This document shows, piece after piece, positions 26,115 through 37,400 of a stretch of DNA of 64,000 nt. Every line of letters starts with the position of its first letter. Position 1 is the stretch's first letter. A model generated the notes under the pieces. That model was not told the origin of the DNA. It made no database searches and saw only the letters and a program-made list of their open reading frames with translations. The position numbers were made by a program, and so were the translations under genes. This DNA comes from Erythrobacter sp. Alg231-14 (GTDB lineage Bacteria; Pseudomonadota; Alphaproteobacteria; Sphingomonadales; Sphingomonadaceae), in assembly GCF_900149685.1 (NCBI RefSeq), contig NZ_LT702999.1:2604001-2668000 (forward strand), read 5' to 3'.

Positions 26115-27365
26115 ATGAGCACATCGATCATCACACGCGTCCGCACTCTCATTGACAGCGGCGAGATGACCAAAGCCGGCTTGGCCCGCGCTGCTGGTCT
26201 CCATGCAAACACTTTGCGCGAGGCGACGGAGCCGGATTGGAATCCGACCGCCGACACTCTCGCCAAACTCGAATCGTTCTTAGACGCCAATGACGACAGC
26301 CCTGTTCTTGTCGGTATCGAAGAGATTATCGACGAGGCGCGCAACGGCAGAATGTACATTCTGGTCGACGATGAAGATCGCGAGAATGAGGGCGACCTTA
26401 TTATCCCGGCACAGATGGCAACGCCGGCGGCCGTAAATTTCATGGCGACGCATGGGCGCGGCCTGATCTGTCTCGCTTTGGATAAGGCACGCGTCGATCA
26501 ACTCGCGCTGGAACCGATGAGCCGCAACAACAAAGAAAGCATGCAAACCGCCTTCACCATCTCGATTGAGGCGAAAGAAGGCGTGACCACCGGCATTTCC
26601 GCAGCGGACCGTGCGCGCACCATCTCGGTAGCGATTGACGCGACAAAGGGACCGGATGACATCGTCACACCTGGCCATGTCTTCCCTCTAACCGCACGCG
26701 ACGGTGGCACTTTGGTGCGCGCCGGTCACACAGAGGCGGCGGTCGACATCTCACGCTTGGCCGGGTTGAACCCCAGCGGCGTGATCTGTGAGATCATGAA
26801 CGAAGATGGGACGATGGCGCGTCTCGAAGATCTCGTGACCTTTGCGCGCAAACATGGGCTTAAAATTGGCACCATTCGCGATCTGATCGCCTATCGCATG
26901 CGCAACGACCATCTGGTTGAGCGCTTGGGTGAGCGGAATTTTGAAAGCGATTATGGCGGGCAGTGGCGTTTGATCACCTATCGCGATCGCGTCGCCAACA
27001 GCGAAGCTTATGTACTACAAAAAGGGCACGTCTCCGCCGATGAGCCTACCCTTGCCCGGGTTCACCCCATTTCGGTCTTCGACGATATCCTTGGCGCACC
27101 CGGCCCGCGCAAACGCACTTTGCAACGGGCGATGGATGCAATTGGCGATCACGGATCGGGCGTGATTGTCATTCTAACCCAACGTGTCGGTTCAAGCGGC
27201 GAATGGACTCAGGATGAGGAAATCCGCAACATTGGCATCGGCAGTCAGATTTTGGCCGATCTGGGCGTGAACGAAATGGTTCTCTTGTCCAATTCCCGAC
27301 CTGACCTTGTCGCGCTAGACGGTTACGGCATCACGATCACCGATCACAAATCTATTCCGGAGTAA
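26115..27365 (+). CDS. ribB: HTH-RibBX fusion: 3,4-dihydroxy-2-butanone-4-phosphate synthase with degenerate RibA domain
   Basis: Makes the four-carbon precursor of riboflavin from ribulose 5-phosphate. Three parts: residues ~1-58 form a Cro/C1-like helix-turn-helix ([20 protein letters not shown], then [14 protein letters not shown]); residues ~62-265 are the DHBP synthase with [49 protein letters not shown] and [14 protein letters not shown]; residues ~270-416 resemble GTP cyclohydrolase II but contain no cysteine, so the zinc site is lost, as in the RibBX variants described in Proteobacteria. The perfect palindrome just upstream suggests autoregulation through the HTH. Followed after five bases by ribH. 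Confidence 0.93.
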   Translation: MSTSIITRVRTLIDSGEMTKAGLARAAGLHANTLREATEPDWNPTADTLAKLESFLDANDDSPVLVGIEEIIDEARNGRMYILVDDEDRENEGDLIIPAQMATPAAVNFMATHGRGLICLALDKARVDQLALEPMSRNNKESMQTAFTISIEAKEGVTTGISAADRARTISVAIDATKGPDDIVTPGHVFPLTARDGGTLVRAGHTEAAVDISRLAGLNPSGVICEIMNEDGTMARLEDLVTFARKHGLKIGTIRDLIAYRMRNDHLVERLGERNFESDYGGQWRLITYRDRVANSEAYVLQKGHVSADEPTLARVHPISVFDDILGAPGPRKRTLQRAMDAIGDHGSGVIVILTQRVGSSGEWTQDEEIRNIGIGSQILADLGVNEMVLLSNSRPDLVALDGYGITITDHKSIPE

Positions 27366-27370
27366 TCCCC

Positions 27371-27793
27371 ATGGCCAAATTCCTAATCGTCGAAGCCCGT
27401 TTCTATGCCGCGCTCAACGACATGCTTGTCGCCGGGGCAAAGGCCGCTCTCGAAGCGGAGGGACACGAAACAGAAGTCCTCACTGTGCCGGGTGCCTTAG
27501 AAATTCCGGGCGCCATCGCCTTGGCTGCGGAAAGTGGCGAATACGACGGTTTTGTCGCGATCGGCGTCGTCATTCGCGGTGAAACCTACCACTTTGAAAT
27601 TGTTGCCGGGGAAAGCGCGCGGGCGATCATGGCATTGACCATGGATGGTATCGCAATCGGCAATGGCATTTTGACTGTAGAGAACGACGATCAAGCCTTG
27701 GTACGCGCCGATCCAGCGCAGAAGGACAAAGGCGGCGAAGCGGCAAAAGCGGCAATCGCGTTGCTGAAATTGGCAGAACGATTTGACCGCTAG
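27371..27793 (+). CDS. ribH: 6,7-dimethyl-8-ribityllumazine synthase
   Basis: Condenses the RibB product with 5-amino-6-ribitylaminouracil in the penultimate step of riboflavin synthesis. 140 residues; [35 protein letters not shown] and [20 protein letters not shown], with the catalytic His of the last motif, are typical. It follows ribBX after five bases, so it should share its promoter and any operator control. Confidence 0.95.
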   Translation: MAKFLIVEARFYAALNDMLVAGAKAALEAEGHETEVLTVPGALEIPGAIALAAESGEYDGFVAIGVVIRGETYHFEIVAGESARAIMALTMDGIAIGNGILTVENDDQALVRADPAQKDKGGEAAKAAIALLKLAERFDR

Positions 27794-27943
27794 GTAAGAG
27801 AATTGCGCCCAAAAGACGTGTATCGGCCGTTTTTAGGCCCGAAATAGGTGTTTCTACGGATACAGTTCTTCATAAGAGCAGCCTAACAATCGGTAAGCAA
27901 AGCAATTCCAAAAAACCCGGGTCGCACTGGATCGGATACAAAC

Positions 27944-28198
27944 GTGATCAACCTGACAATCGGCGAAACGCTCGAACTGCAAGACTGTAGAAGGGCGCTC
28001 GAACGCACCCTTGATCGGCTTGACCATTTGGGCGCTGGCCTCGCAGCCATCCACGTCAATGCAGCGATAGAACAATTGAACGGCAATCTCGAAGCCATCG
28101 TCAAATTGTGTCAGGAGCAAAGCCCGACACCATCTCATTGCGATGATTTCAATTGGGATCACATTGGGAACGGCGACATCCCCAGAGTGACGCACTAG
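27944..28198 (+). CDS. Hypothetical protein, 84 residues
   Basis: Not recognised. A GTG-initiated reading frame; the first ~65 residues are predicted to be two amphipathic helices (LELQDCRRALERTLDRLDHL and AAIEQLNGNLEAIVKLCQEQ), compatible with a small coiled-coil or helical-hairpin protein, and the tail is polar. The ribosome-binding site is weak. It stands alone between ribH and a MarR-like gene. Real coding is likely but not certain. Confidence 0.5.
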   Translation: MINLTIGETLELQDCRRALERTLDRLDHLGAGLAAIHVNAAIEQLNGNLEAIVKLCQEQSPTPSHCDDFNWDHIGNGDIPRVTH

Positions 28199-28511
28199 GT
28201 CACTTTTAAAGCCAACACATTCATAGCGTTAATGGCGAACGCGCGTGACCTACGCGCTTTTCCGTAATGTGCAGCCCTAAGTCCTTCGCCTAATAGGCGA
28301 GAGGGGCATTTCTGATCAATCTGATCGACCAATTTGGTGTCTGCCCCCAAGTGGAGACCGTCTTGGCGTCAGCCAGCATCCTTGTGCGCTGCAATTCAAA
28401 TGGGCCTATCCCCGTGCCGTTCGGCGCGGCCCATCGCCATGCGACCAACCGCGCCCCTCTAAGGGAAGATGCAGCGCCGCAGTCCGTTACCTCGGCATCG
28501 TCGGTGCGGTC
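28199..28511. other. 313-base gap with one palindrome and no convincing gene
   Basis: A 15-base palindrome TCGCCTAATAGGCGA (28286-28300) is the only clear element; it could be an operator or a short hairpin. From 28297 a plus-strand frame without a good start codon stays open to a TGA at 28513-28515 that overlaps the next ATG; it resembles no family I know. A 93-codon minus-strand frame across the end of the gap looks like a shadow. Confidence 0.4.
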
Positions 28512-29132
28512 ATGAACGAGCTCAAAGACGGGCGCTTGTTGGCCGATCTGCATATCCAAGACGCAAAGCAAGCCGAAGAGGCGGGTCTAAACCTCGACAG
28601 TTTGGCCGATCAACTGGCCATGATCGCCAATGAACTGCGCCGCGGCGAACATTCCACACCGCAAAAAGAAGATCCCACTGCGCCGATAAAGCCGGTTCGC
28701 TTGGCCAGCGGTTTGAGCGATCACGCCCATCCCGTCCATGCCCATCCAACATCGGAAACCCGGTTGGGTCATCATGATCCTCTAACACAGCGGGCAATCT
28801 ACGCCGCCGCCGCTCGTCAGGTGTACGATAAAAGACGTCGGCGCACCGCGTTGTTTGGCAATGCAGAGTTGTTCGGGGAGCCTGCGTGGGACATCCTTCT
28901 CGACCTGTATATCGCGCATGCCGAAAAAAAACCCGTCTCTGTGTCCAGCGCATGCATTGGTTCTGCGGCACCGCCGACCACAGGCCTACGATGGTTGGGT
29001 GTGTTGGCGGAAAACGATCTAATCCTGCGCGAACACGACCCCGAGGATCAGCGCCGAGTTCTGGTCCGGCTAACCGATCGCGGCATTGCATCGATGGATC
29101 AATACTTCTCTGGCGCGGGAACGTCGATTTAG
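28512..29132 (+). CDS. MarR-like winged-helix protein (sphingomonad type)
   Basis: A 206-residue protein. The first ~90 residues are polar and weakly conserved in appearance; residues ~105-200 are a winged-helix domain with ELFGEPAWDILLDLYIA, VSSACIGSAAPPTTGLRWLG (recognition helix) and DQRRVLVRLTDRGIASMD (wing). This arrangement is common in sphingomonads, where it is annotated as MarR or winged-helix DNA-binding; target genes are not known. It converges with eno. Confidence 0.8.
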   Translation: MNELKDGRLLADLHIQDAKQAEEAGLNLDSLADQLAMIANELRRGEHSTPQKEDPTAPIKPVRLASGLSDHAHPVHAHPTSETRLGHHDPLTQRAIYAAAARQVYDKRRRRTALFGNAELFGEPAWDILLDLYIAHAEKKPVSVSSACIGSAAPPTTGLRWLGVLAENDLILREHDPEDQRRVLVRLTDRGIASMDQYFSGAGTSI

Positions 29133-29219
29133 ACGCTCCCGCTTGTCCAGACGGCCGGGCCTGTTCCTACCCACCCTGTGATATCGGGCTCGGCCTATTC
29201 CTTGCCAAAGCCCCGGATC

Positions 29220-30533
<1,314 letters not shown>

Positions 30534-30701
30534 CTATGTCAGTAAGACACCGGGTTTGAAACCAATTGGTCCAAAACCGGCCCCGCATGTTCCGCTCCCC
30601 TATTCATCGGAACCGCGTGGCGCAAGCTGCGTATTTTTTACATATCACACCTGCGCGTTTTCGCACTGGCAAAGCGCGCAAAGGAAGGGCAAAGAGAAAC
30701 T

Positions 30702-31376
30702 ATGGCAGACACTAAACCAACAAAGACGCCGGCTAAAACTCCGGCAAAGACAGCGGCCAAACCGGCGGCGAAGCGCACAACCAAACGCGCCGCCCCGAAA
30801 ACGACTGCGAAAGCGCCGGCGAAATCAACCGCTGCGAAGAAGGCTGCGCCGAAAAAAGCCGTAGCAACAGCGAAATCAGCGGAAACAAACACCAACACCA
30901 CCGGTGGTGAGGCAAAGAGCCGTTTCAACGCCGCGTTGGAAGAAGCCAAAGCAGGCGCCATGGCATTGCGCACCGAAGCAGAGAGCCGCGCCGAGGAATA
31001 CCGTGATCAGGCCAAGAGCCGAGGAGATGATTTGATGAACGACGCCAAAGTATACGGCGATAAAGCCCGCACTCGCGCTGGTGAATTGGCAACCGAAGGC
31101 AAGACCGCCGTCTCCGATGGCATCTCTACACTCGGTAAAGTGGTTAGCGACACCGCCGATCAGATTGATGATCGTTTCGGCGAAGAATACGGCGACTACG
31201 CGCGAACCGCATCGCGCAGCCTGGCCGAAACATCGGCCAAGCTCGAAGCGAAAAGCGTCGAGGAATTGGGCGACGATGCCCGTGAAATGGTCCGTAAAAG
31301 CCCAGGCGTGGCTCTGGGCATTGCGGCGGTCGCTGGGTTCTTGATTGCACGCATGTTCCGCGGATCAAACGACTAA
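30702..31376 (+). CDS. ElaB/DUF883-like tail-anchored protein with histone H1-like N-terminus
   Basis: A 224-residue protein in three parts. Residues ~1-60 are almost only Lys, Ala, Pro and Thr in AKTPAKTAAK-like repeats, as in eukaryotic H1 tails and bacterial Hc1-type proteins. Residues ~65-195 are long charged helices (EAKAGAMALRTEAESRAEEY). The C-terminus VRKSPGVALGIAAVAGFLIA is a Gly-zipper membrane anchor like that of ElaB/YqjD. Nucleic-acid or ribosome binding at the membrane is inferred. It heads a four-gene set with the next three. Confidence 0.75.
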   Translation: MADTKPTKTPAKTPAKTAAKPAAKRTTKRAAPKTTAKAPAKSTAAKKAAPKKAVATAKSAETNTNTTGGEAKSRFNAALEEAKAGAMALRTEAESRAEEYRDQAKSRGDDLMNDAKVYGDKARTRAGELATEGKTAVSDGISTLGKVVSDTADQIDDRFGEEYGDYARTASRSLAETSAKLEAKSVEELGDDAREMVRKSPGVALGIAAVAGFLIARMFRGSND

Positions 31377-31408
31377 CGCTTACGCGCGTCTGGCTTGGGG
31401 GCCGTTGA

Positions 31409-31846
31409 ATGGAAGAAACAGATCGGCACCCGGACACAGATGCATCTGTGTCCGGATCCGCCCCCGGCCTAGACGCGCACCCGGCCTTTGAAGAATCGCT
31501 GACCGACGAATTGGCGGCGTTGATCGATGATGGGCGCACCTATCTCGAAGCAGAGGCCGCGTTTCAAAAGACCCGCGCAAAACTGGCGGGTAAAAGCGTC
31601 GGCATTGTCGTCGTTTGTGCCATTCTCGCGCTTATCCTGCTCAACATCGCATTTCTCGCGCTTGCGGTTGGATTGGTTATCGCGCTCGAACCGCTCGTGA
31701 ACATTTGGTGGGCCATTGCGATCGTGGTCGGCGCCCTGTTCCTAATTGTTGGCGCGCTGGGTTGGATTGCATTTCGCCGCGTGTCGTTGCTGTCCGCAAT
31801 CTTTGCATCAAGCGACGACACAAAACATGCGGACAGTGAAGCATGA
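31409..31846 (+). CDS. Phage holin superfamily III (DUF1469) membrane protein
   Basis: A 145-residue protein with an acidic N-terminus, an amphipathic helix (DELAALIDDGRTYLEAEAAF) and two to three hydrophobic segments (VGIVVVCAILALILLNIAFL and WWAIAIVVGALFLIVGALGW). The arrangement is that of the holin-X/DUF1469 family, which is chromosomal in many proteobacteria and not phage-linked here. Role unknown. Its stop overlaps the next start by four bases. Confidence 0.75.
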   Translation: MEETDRHPDTDASVSGSAPGLDAHPAFEESLTDELAALIDDGRTYLEAEAAFQKTRAKLAGKSVGIVVVCAILALILLNIAFLALAVGLVIALEPLVNIWWAIAIVVGALFLIVGALGWIAFRRVSLLSAIFASSDDTKHADSEA

Positions 31847-32310
31847 AGCTCGACAAACAGTTCATCCAAGACCGAGCGCTTCGCAACAGCGCGCGCGCCG
31901 TCATCATGGCCGATATCGAATACGCCCGGACCAGCTTCTCCGCCAAAGGTGTCGCGACCCGTGTTGGTGGTCGGATTGGCGATGGGGCGAAGGATGTCTT
32001 CGAAGTCGCCAAAACCCATTCCGACGATAAGCGCGGGATCATCGCGCTTTTGATCGGCGCCTTTCTTCTATGGCTGGCGAGAGAGCCGATTTTGGAGATC
32101 GTAGGCTTGTTGAATGATGATGCATTCGATGATGACAGCGATATCTCTGCGGAAACCGAATCCGAAGACACGCCTGAAGAAACCGGTGATGGCGAAACTG
32201 GCGAACCCGATGCCGATGACGTCCAAGACCCCGCCGAGCCAACACCGCAACCAAATCCGCAGCCAACCCCCGTATCAGAAAAGCCATCCGGAGATGATGA
32301 TGAGCAGTGA
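31843..32310 (+). CDS. Hypothetical membrane-anchored protein with acidic Pro-rich tail
   Basis: Not recognised. 155 residues: a polar helical N-terminus (~60 residues), one hydrophobic segment (GIIALLIGAFLLWLA, residues ~65-80), then a long disordered tail rich in Asp, Glu, Pro and Thr. The tail may extend into cytoplasm or periplasm. It overlaps both neighbours, so it belongs to the same transcript as the holin-like and ElaB-like genes. Confidence 0.7.
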   Translation: MKLDKQFIQDRALRNSARAVIMADIEYARTSFSAKGVATRVGGRIGDGAKDVFEVAKTHSDDKRGIIALLIGAFLLWLAREPILEIVGLLNDDAFDDDSDISAETESEDTPEETGDGETGEPDADDVQDPAEPTPQPNPQPTPVSEKPSGDDDEQ

Positions 32311-32908
32311 CAGCCCCACCCCTTCCGCAAACCGCTCTGACAAGCGGGATGAATTGCGCGCAAAGATTGAAGCCAGCGAGCGCCGGATCGCTGAACGCAC
32401 CCTCGCCGACCAAGCAGAAGAAGTAATTGGTGCGGCGTCATCCTATGTAAAACAAAACCCTCTTACGGTATTAGGCGGCGCCATTGCCGTTGGCATCCTT
32501 ATCGGCGCGATGACAAAACCGGGTCGCCGCGCAGCACGCAACGCGGCCACAGGCGCTGTGGGTGCAGTCGGCGGCGCTGCGGACGCAGTTGGCGGAGCGG
32601 CAAGCGGCGCGGCAAAAAGCGTGGGCAGCGCAGCGCGCAAACGCGGCAACGCCTTTGGTGCTCTTTTGGCCGACGCGATTGTCGCCTACGGCATAAAATT
32701 GATCGATGAGGCGATGGACACCGCGCGATCGGGTAAAGAAGCCGCCGAAGACATCAGCGACAGCGCAAGCGCAAAGGCGCGCGAACTGCGCCGTGAGGCC
32801 AGCTATGCCGCCGGCACCGCAGCTGACAAAACTCGCACAGTAACCCGGCGCACCCGGCGTAGAGCCGAGCGCGCGGTGCGTGATTTGACCGACCGGGTCT
32901 CGAACTGA
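32300..32908 (+). CDS. ElaB/DUF883-like glycine-zipper protein
   Basis: A 202-residue protein. Of three consecutive ATGs the third (32300) has the best spacing from GGAG. A charged helix (residues ~12-40) precedes YVKQNPLTVLGGAIAVGILI, a hydrophobic Gly-containing segment like the ElaB/DUF883 anchor, then a Gly/Ala-zipper stretch (GAVGAVGGAADAVGGAASG) and an Arg-rich helical C-terminus. Related in plan to the first protein of the cluster. Function unknown. Confidence 0.72.
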   Translation: MSSDSPTPSANRSDKRDELRAKIEASERRIAERTLADQAEEVIGAASSYVKQNPLTVLGGAIAVGILIGAMTKPGRRAARNAATGAVGAVGGAADAVGGAASGAAKSVGSAARKRGNAFGALLADAIVAYGIKLIDEAMDTARSGKEAAEDISDSASAKARELRREASYAAGTAADKTRTVTRRTRRRAERAVRDLTDRVSN

Positions 32909-32972
32909 GCAACGATTAAGCCGGGCCCGCGGTAAACACACGGCTTGTTATCACCGCGTGGTGCGCTAAACG

Positions 32973-32992
32973 GCGCCCATAATTGCGGGCGC
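32973..32992 (+). terminator. Possible hairpin terminator after the ElaB-like cluster
   Basis: GCGCCC and GGGCGC form a six-pair GC stem around an eight-base loop, 64 bases after the last stop of the cluster. No T tract follows, so it may be only a pausing hairpin. Confidence 0.3.
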
Positions 32993-33058
32993 ATCGCCCA
33001 TACCTGGGGCAAAGAACCGGATCCCAGGCCCGGAACATCGTTCAAAAGGATCGATCAC

Positions 33059-33289
33059 ATGGAAGAAACCACCACAGAACAACGCCTGCACCTTGTTATG
33101 GGCGGCAAAGTCAAAGACCCTCGTGGACACGATTTTCAGGATCCTGAGAGTGTCCATGTGGTTGGCGTGTTCAGTTCATACGATGCCGCCGTTGACGCAT
33201 GGCGCGCGCAGGCACAGCGGACCGTGGATGATGCCGAAATGAAGTATGTTATTGTGCACATCCATAAGCTTCTGACACCAGAAAGCTAA
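33059..33289 (+). CDS. DUF4170 domain-containing protein
   Basis: A 76-residue soluble protein that matches the small DUF4170 family of alphaproteobacteria: LHLVMGGKV, then VHVVGVFSSYDAAVDAWRAQ and DDAEMKYVIVHIHKLLTP. Its function is not known. Start MEETTTEQRL follows AAAGGA. It precedes a GNAT gene by 31 bases and may be co-transcribed. Confidence 0.85.
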   Translation: MEETTTEQRLHLVMGGKVKDPRGHDFQDPESVHVVGVFSSYDAAVDAWRAQAQRTVDDAEMKYVIVHIHKLLTPES

Positions 33290-33320
33290 ATGGTTCCCGG
33301 CCTCACACAACATTGTTCCA

Positions 33321-33836
33321 ATGGAATACACCCTTCGACCGTTCCGTGATGGCGATGCGGTATCGCTCGCATCGCTAACCCTGGCCGCGATCCGCGCGGT
33401 GGGTTCGGCGCGCTATAGCGCCGAGCAGGTTGACGCGTGGGCCGCGCACCACCCCGGCCCCGAACGATTCTTGGAACGCGTCGCCATAGGCCATGCCATC
33501 TTCGTTGCCGCCGATTCAAACGACATTGCCGTGGCCTATTCATTGTTGGAACCGCCGATTGAACAATCTGGCGTCAGCAGCGGGCATCTCGACATGCTCT
33601 ATTGCCATCCCGACCACACGCGGCGCGGCCTTGCAAACCTGCTTTTGACCAAAGCAGAAGAACAAGCTCGATCAAGCGGCGTGGAACGCTTGTTCACCGA
33701 GGCCAGCGAATTGGCAAAATCTGCTTTTGAGAAAGCGGGATACGCGGCAACCGGTCGCCGGGACTTCACCATAGAAGGGCCCGGCGGATCGGTTCCGATA
33801 CACAATTACGCGATGGAAAAATCTCTTATTATCTAA
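33321..33836 (+). CDS. GNAT family N-acetyltransferase
   Basis: A 171-residue acyl-CoA N-acyltransferase. The acetyl-CoA pyrophosphate-binding motif is HTRRGLANLLLTKAEEQARS (R/Q-x-x-G-x-A type), preceded by the strand LDMLYCHPD and followed by a C-terminal GFxR-like AGYAATGRRDFTIEG. Substrate cannot be predicted. It converges with greA. Confidence 0.88.
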   Translation: MEYTLRPFRDGDAVSLASLTLAAIRAVGSARYSAEQVDAWAAHHPGPERFLERVAIGHAIFVAADSNDIAVAYSLLEPPIEQSGVSSGHLDMLYCHPDHTRRGLANLLLTKAEEQARSSGVERLFTEASELAKSAFEKAGYAATGRRDFTIEGPGGSVPIHNYAMEKSLII

Positions 33837-33855
33837 AAGACTTTTCAGCCATTCT

Positions 33856-34323
33856 TCAGATGAATTCGATTTTCTCTACCAAATAGAATTTATCGCCCGA
33901 TGGCACGGTCACTTCGATTTCTTCTTCGACCTGTTTGCCGATCATGGCGCGTGCCAACGGCGAACTGAATGAAATGCGACCTGCGGCGGCATCCGCTTCA
34001 GTTTCACCAACAATCTGATACCGGATTGGCTTGTCATCATCGTCCAGCAATGTGACGGTCGAGCCGAACACGACTTTATCGCCAGTCAAAGTTGTCGGAT
34101 CGATGATTTGAGCACGGCTAACCTTGCTCTCAATATCGCCAATCATGGCTTCGACCTGACCCTGACGCTCTTTGGCGGCATGGTATTCGGCGTTTTCTGA
34201 CAAATCGCCGTGCGCGCGAGCTTCCTCAATCGCATCGACAATCCGTGGGCGTTCGTCGCGCAGCGCCTTGAGGTCTGCCATCAGACTCTCATACCCCTCC
34301 GCCAGCATCGGAACCTTATCCAT
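33856..34323 (-). CDS. greA: Transcription elongation factor GreA
   Basis: Rescues backtracked RNA polymerase by stimulating transcript cleavage. 155 residues: the N-terminal antiparallel coiled coil with acidic tip ([20 protein letters not shown], then [16 protein letters not shown]) and a C-terminal FKBP-like domain ([20 protein letters not shown]). The start [11 protein letters not shown] gives the usual length; the frame is open 13 codons further. It lies downstream of carB on the same strand. Confidence 0.95.
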   Translation of the reverse strand: MDKVPMLAEGYESLMADLKALRDERPRIVDAIEEARAHGDLSENAEYHAAKERQGQVEAMIGDIESKVSRAQIIDPTTLTGDKVVFGSTVTLLDDDDKPIRYQIVGETEADAAAGRISFSSPLARAMIGKQVEEEIEVTVPSGDKFYLVEKIEFI

Positions 34324-34442
34324 GGTCGTTTCTTTCGTTTTCTTCGGCCCTCGCCCGAGCATTTGTAGTCATTTCGACCTTGGCCGCGTCTAAAGATGCG
34401 GGCCCAAAACGATAGAAATGTCGGGAAGGACGGCGTTAATTC

Positions 34443-37400
34443 CTAGCTATAATAGTCCTGCAATGACCGGACTTCAAGCTGGGCTGGTGTGATTGCCGCA
34501 ATTGCCGCCGCCGCTGCGCATGATGCCGCCGCGGTTGTGTAATACGGAACCTTCTTTTCCAACGCCGTTGCGCGGATAGATTTGCTGTCCAATAGCGATT
34601 GCCAACCCTCTGTGGAGTTGAAGATCAACGCCACTTCGCCGTCGATGATTTTGTCGACGATGTGCGGCTGACCTTCGGCAACTTTGTTCACCCGCTCCAC
34701 GTCAAGCCCTTGTTCAACAAGGTATTTCTGTGTTCCCGATGTGGCGATGATGCGGAAGCCTTCATCGATCAAGTTGCGCACAGCCGGTACGATCACCGGT
34801 TTATCCGAATTTTTGACCGAGACGAAAACGGTTCCTTCGCGCGGCAAAGTCATTCCGGCGCCCAGTTGCGATTTGAAGAATGCCGCTTCGAAATTTGCAT
34901 CGATGCCCATCACTTCGCCGGTTGATTTCATTTCGGGCGTTAAGACGGGATCTGAGCCGGGGAAACGACCGAATGGGAAAACCGCCTCTTTGATGGCCAT
35001 GTAATCCAGATTGCGTTTAAACGGTTCGAAATCGGCCAGCTTTTCGCCCGCCATTACGCGCGATGCGATTTTGGCGACTTGTTGACCGATGGCTTTGGCA
35101 ACAAACGGGACCGTGCGACTGGCGCGTGGGTTCACCTCGATAAGGTACACCTCGCCATCTTTCACGGCGAATTGGACGTTCATCAATCCGCGCACACCCA
35201 ATGCAAAGGCCAAGGCTTCTGCCTGACGCTCCATCTCTGCGATGATGTCTTGATCGAGCGAATAGGCAGGCAACGTACACGCGCTGTCGCCGGAATGGAC
35301 GCCAGCCTCTTCGATGTGCTGCATCACACCGGCGATGCGAACTTCGTCGCCATCACATAGGGCGTCGACATCGCATTCGATCGCATCGCGCAGATATTGA
35401 TCGACCAGAACCGGGCTTTCGCCCGACACATTGACGGCCGTTTTGATGTAATCATCCAGCTGCGCTTCGGAATCGACGATTTCCATCGCCCGACCACCCA
35501 AGACGAACGATGGCCGCAACAACACAGGATAACCAATCCGCGCCGCAACGGCGGCGGCTTCGTCACGCGTGTAGGCGATGCCATTATCGGGTTGTTTCAA
35601 TCCCAATTTGTCAACCAATCTGGCGAACCGTTCCCGGTCTTCGGCGTGATCAATCGCATCGGGCGACGTACCTAGGATCGGGATGCCCTCATCCTCCAAC
35701 GCCTGAGCCAGTTTCAATGGAGTTTGCCCACCAAACTGAACGATGACGCCAACGAGTTCGCCGGATTGTTGTTCAACCCTCAGGATCTCTAGAACATCTT
35801 CGGCAGTCAAAGGCTCAAAATACAGCCGGTCTGACGTGTCGTAATCGGTCGAGACGGTCTCTGGATTGCAGTTGACCATGATCGTTTCGTAACCCTGCTC
35901 TGCCAAAGCAAAACAGGCATGCACGCAGCAATAATCGAATTCGATGCCCTGCCCGATACGGTTTGGACCACCGCCAAGAATGACGATCTTCCGCCGTTCG
36001 CTGGGCTCCGCCTCGCATTCGGGCTCTCCGAAACTTGGCGCTTCATAGGTCGAATACATATAAGGCGTGATCGCCTCAAACTCGGCGGCGCAACTGTCGA
36101 TCCGTTTAAACACGGGCAGCACACCGAGTTTTGTACGGAGAGAGCGAACTTCCTCTTCGCTGGTCGCACCCGCCATCGCTTGCAACGCATCATGCAACAG
36201 GCCCGATCGCTTCGCCTGAGTTTCCGCCATGCCTCCGGCCACGCCAACCGAACGCACGGCCAATGTCGCCAAACGTTTGTCGGAGAAACCCATGGATTTC
36301 AGACGCCGCAACCCGGCCGCATCGTTGGGCAATCCGTTGGTCGACACGTCTTTCTCTGCGGCGATGATCGCTTCGATCTGGCGAAGGAACCACGGGTCGT
36401 ATCCGGTCACGTTTTGGATGTCTTCGACACTCAGCCCTTCACGCATGGCCTGCGCAACCTGAAGCAAGCGATCCGGTGTCCGCCGCGAAATGGCGGCGTT
36501 GATGACATCGCGTTGAACCCCTTCGAGTTCAGTGACGCGATTGAATCCATCAAGACCCGTTTCCAAGCCGCGCAACGCTTTTTGCATGCTTTCGGCAAAG
36601 TTGCGGCCGATCGCCATCACTTCACCGACCGACTTCATCGCCGTCGACAATGAAGAATCGGCGCCCTTAAACTTCTCAAAAGCGAAACGCGGGATCTTGG
36701 TAACGACGTAATCGATTGTCGGTTCAAAACTGGCCGGAGTCGCGCCGGTGATCTCGTTCGTGATCTCGTCCAACGTATACCCTACCGCCAATTTCGCGGC
36801 CACGCGGGCAATTGGAAATCCAGTTGCCTTCGACGCGAGCGCAGAAGAGCGCGAGACACGCGGGTTCATTTCGATAACGATAAGGCGTCCATCCGCCGGG
36901 TTCACCGCAAACTGAACGTTAGAACCGCCGGTTTCGACACCAATTTCACGCAGCACGTCGATGCTCGCGGTGCGCATGATCTGATATTCTTTGTCGGTCA
37001 GGGTCAATGCGGGGGCAACGGTGATCGAATCCCCGGTATGCACCCCCATCGGATCGACATTTTCGATGGAACAAATGATGATGCAATTGTCCGCCCGATC
37101 GCGAACGACCTCCATCTCATACTCTTTCCACCCCAGCAGCGATTCTTCGATGAGAACCTCTGTCGTGGGGGACGCGTCCAAACCATCACGGACGATCTTA
37201 TCGAACTCTGCCTTGTTGTAGGCGATGCCGCCGCCGGTGCCGCCCAGGGTAAAGCTGGGTCGAATAATCGCCGGAAGGCCAGTGCGTTCCAACACTTCGC
37301 GCGCTTCTTCGACTGTGTTCGCAACGCCGCTGCGCGCGCTTTCAAGGCCGATCGAATCCATCGCATCGCGGAACCGTTGGCGGTTTTCCGCCTTGTCGAT

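Noticed and set aside
31409..31846. Prophage remnant, because of the holin-like protein
   Set aside because: DUF1469 holin-fold proteins are ordinary chromosomal proteins in proteobacteria, and no phage structural, lysis or integrase gene is near.
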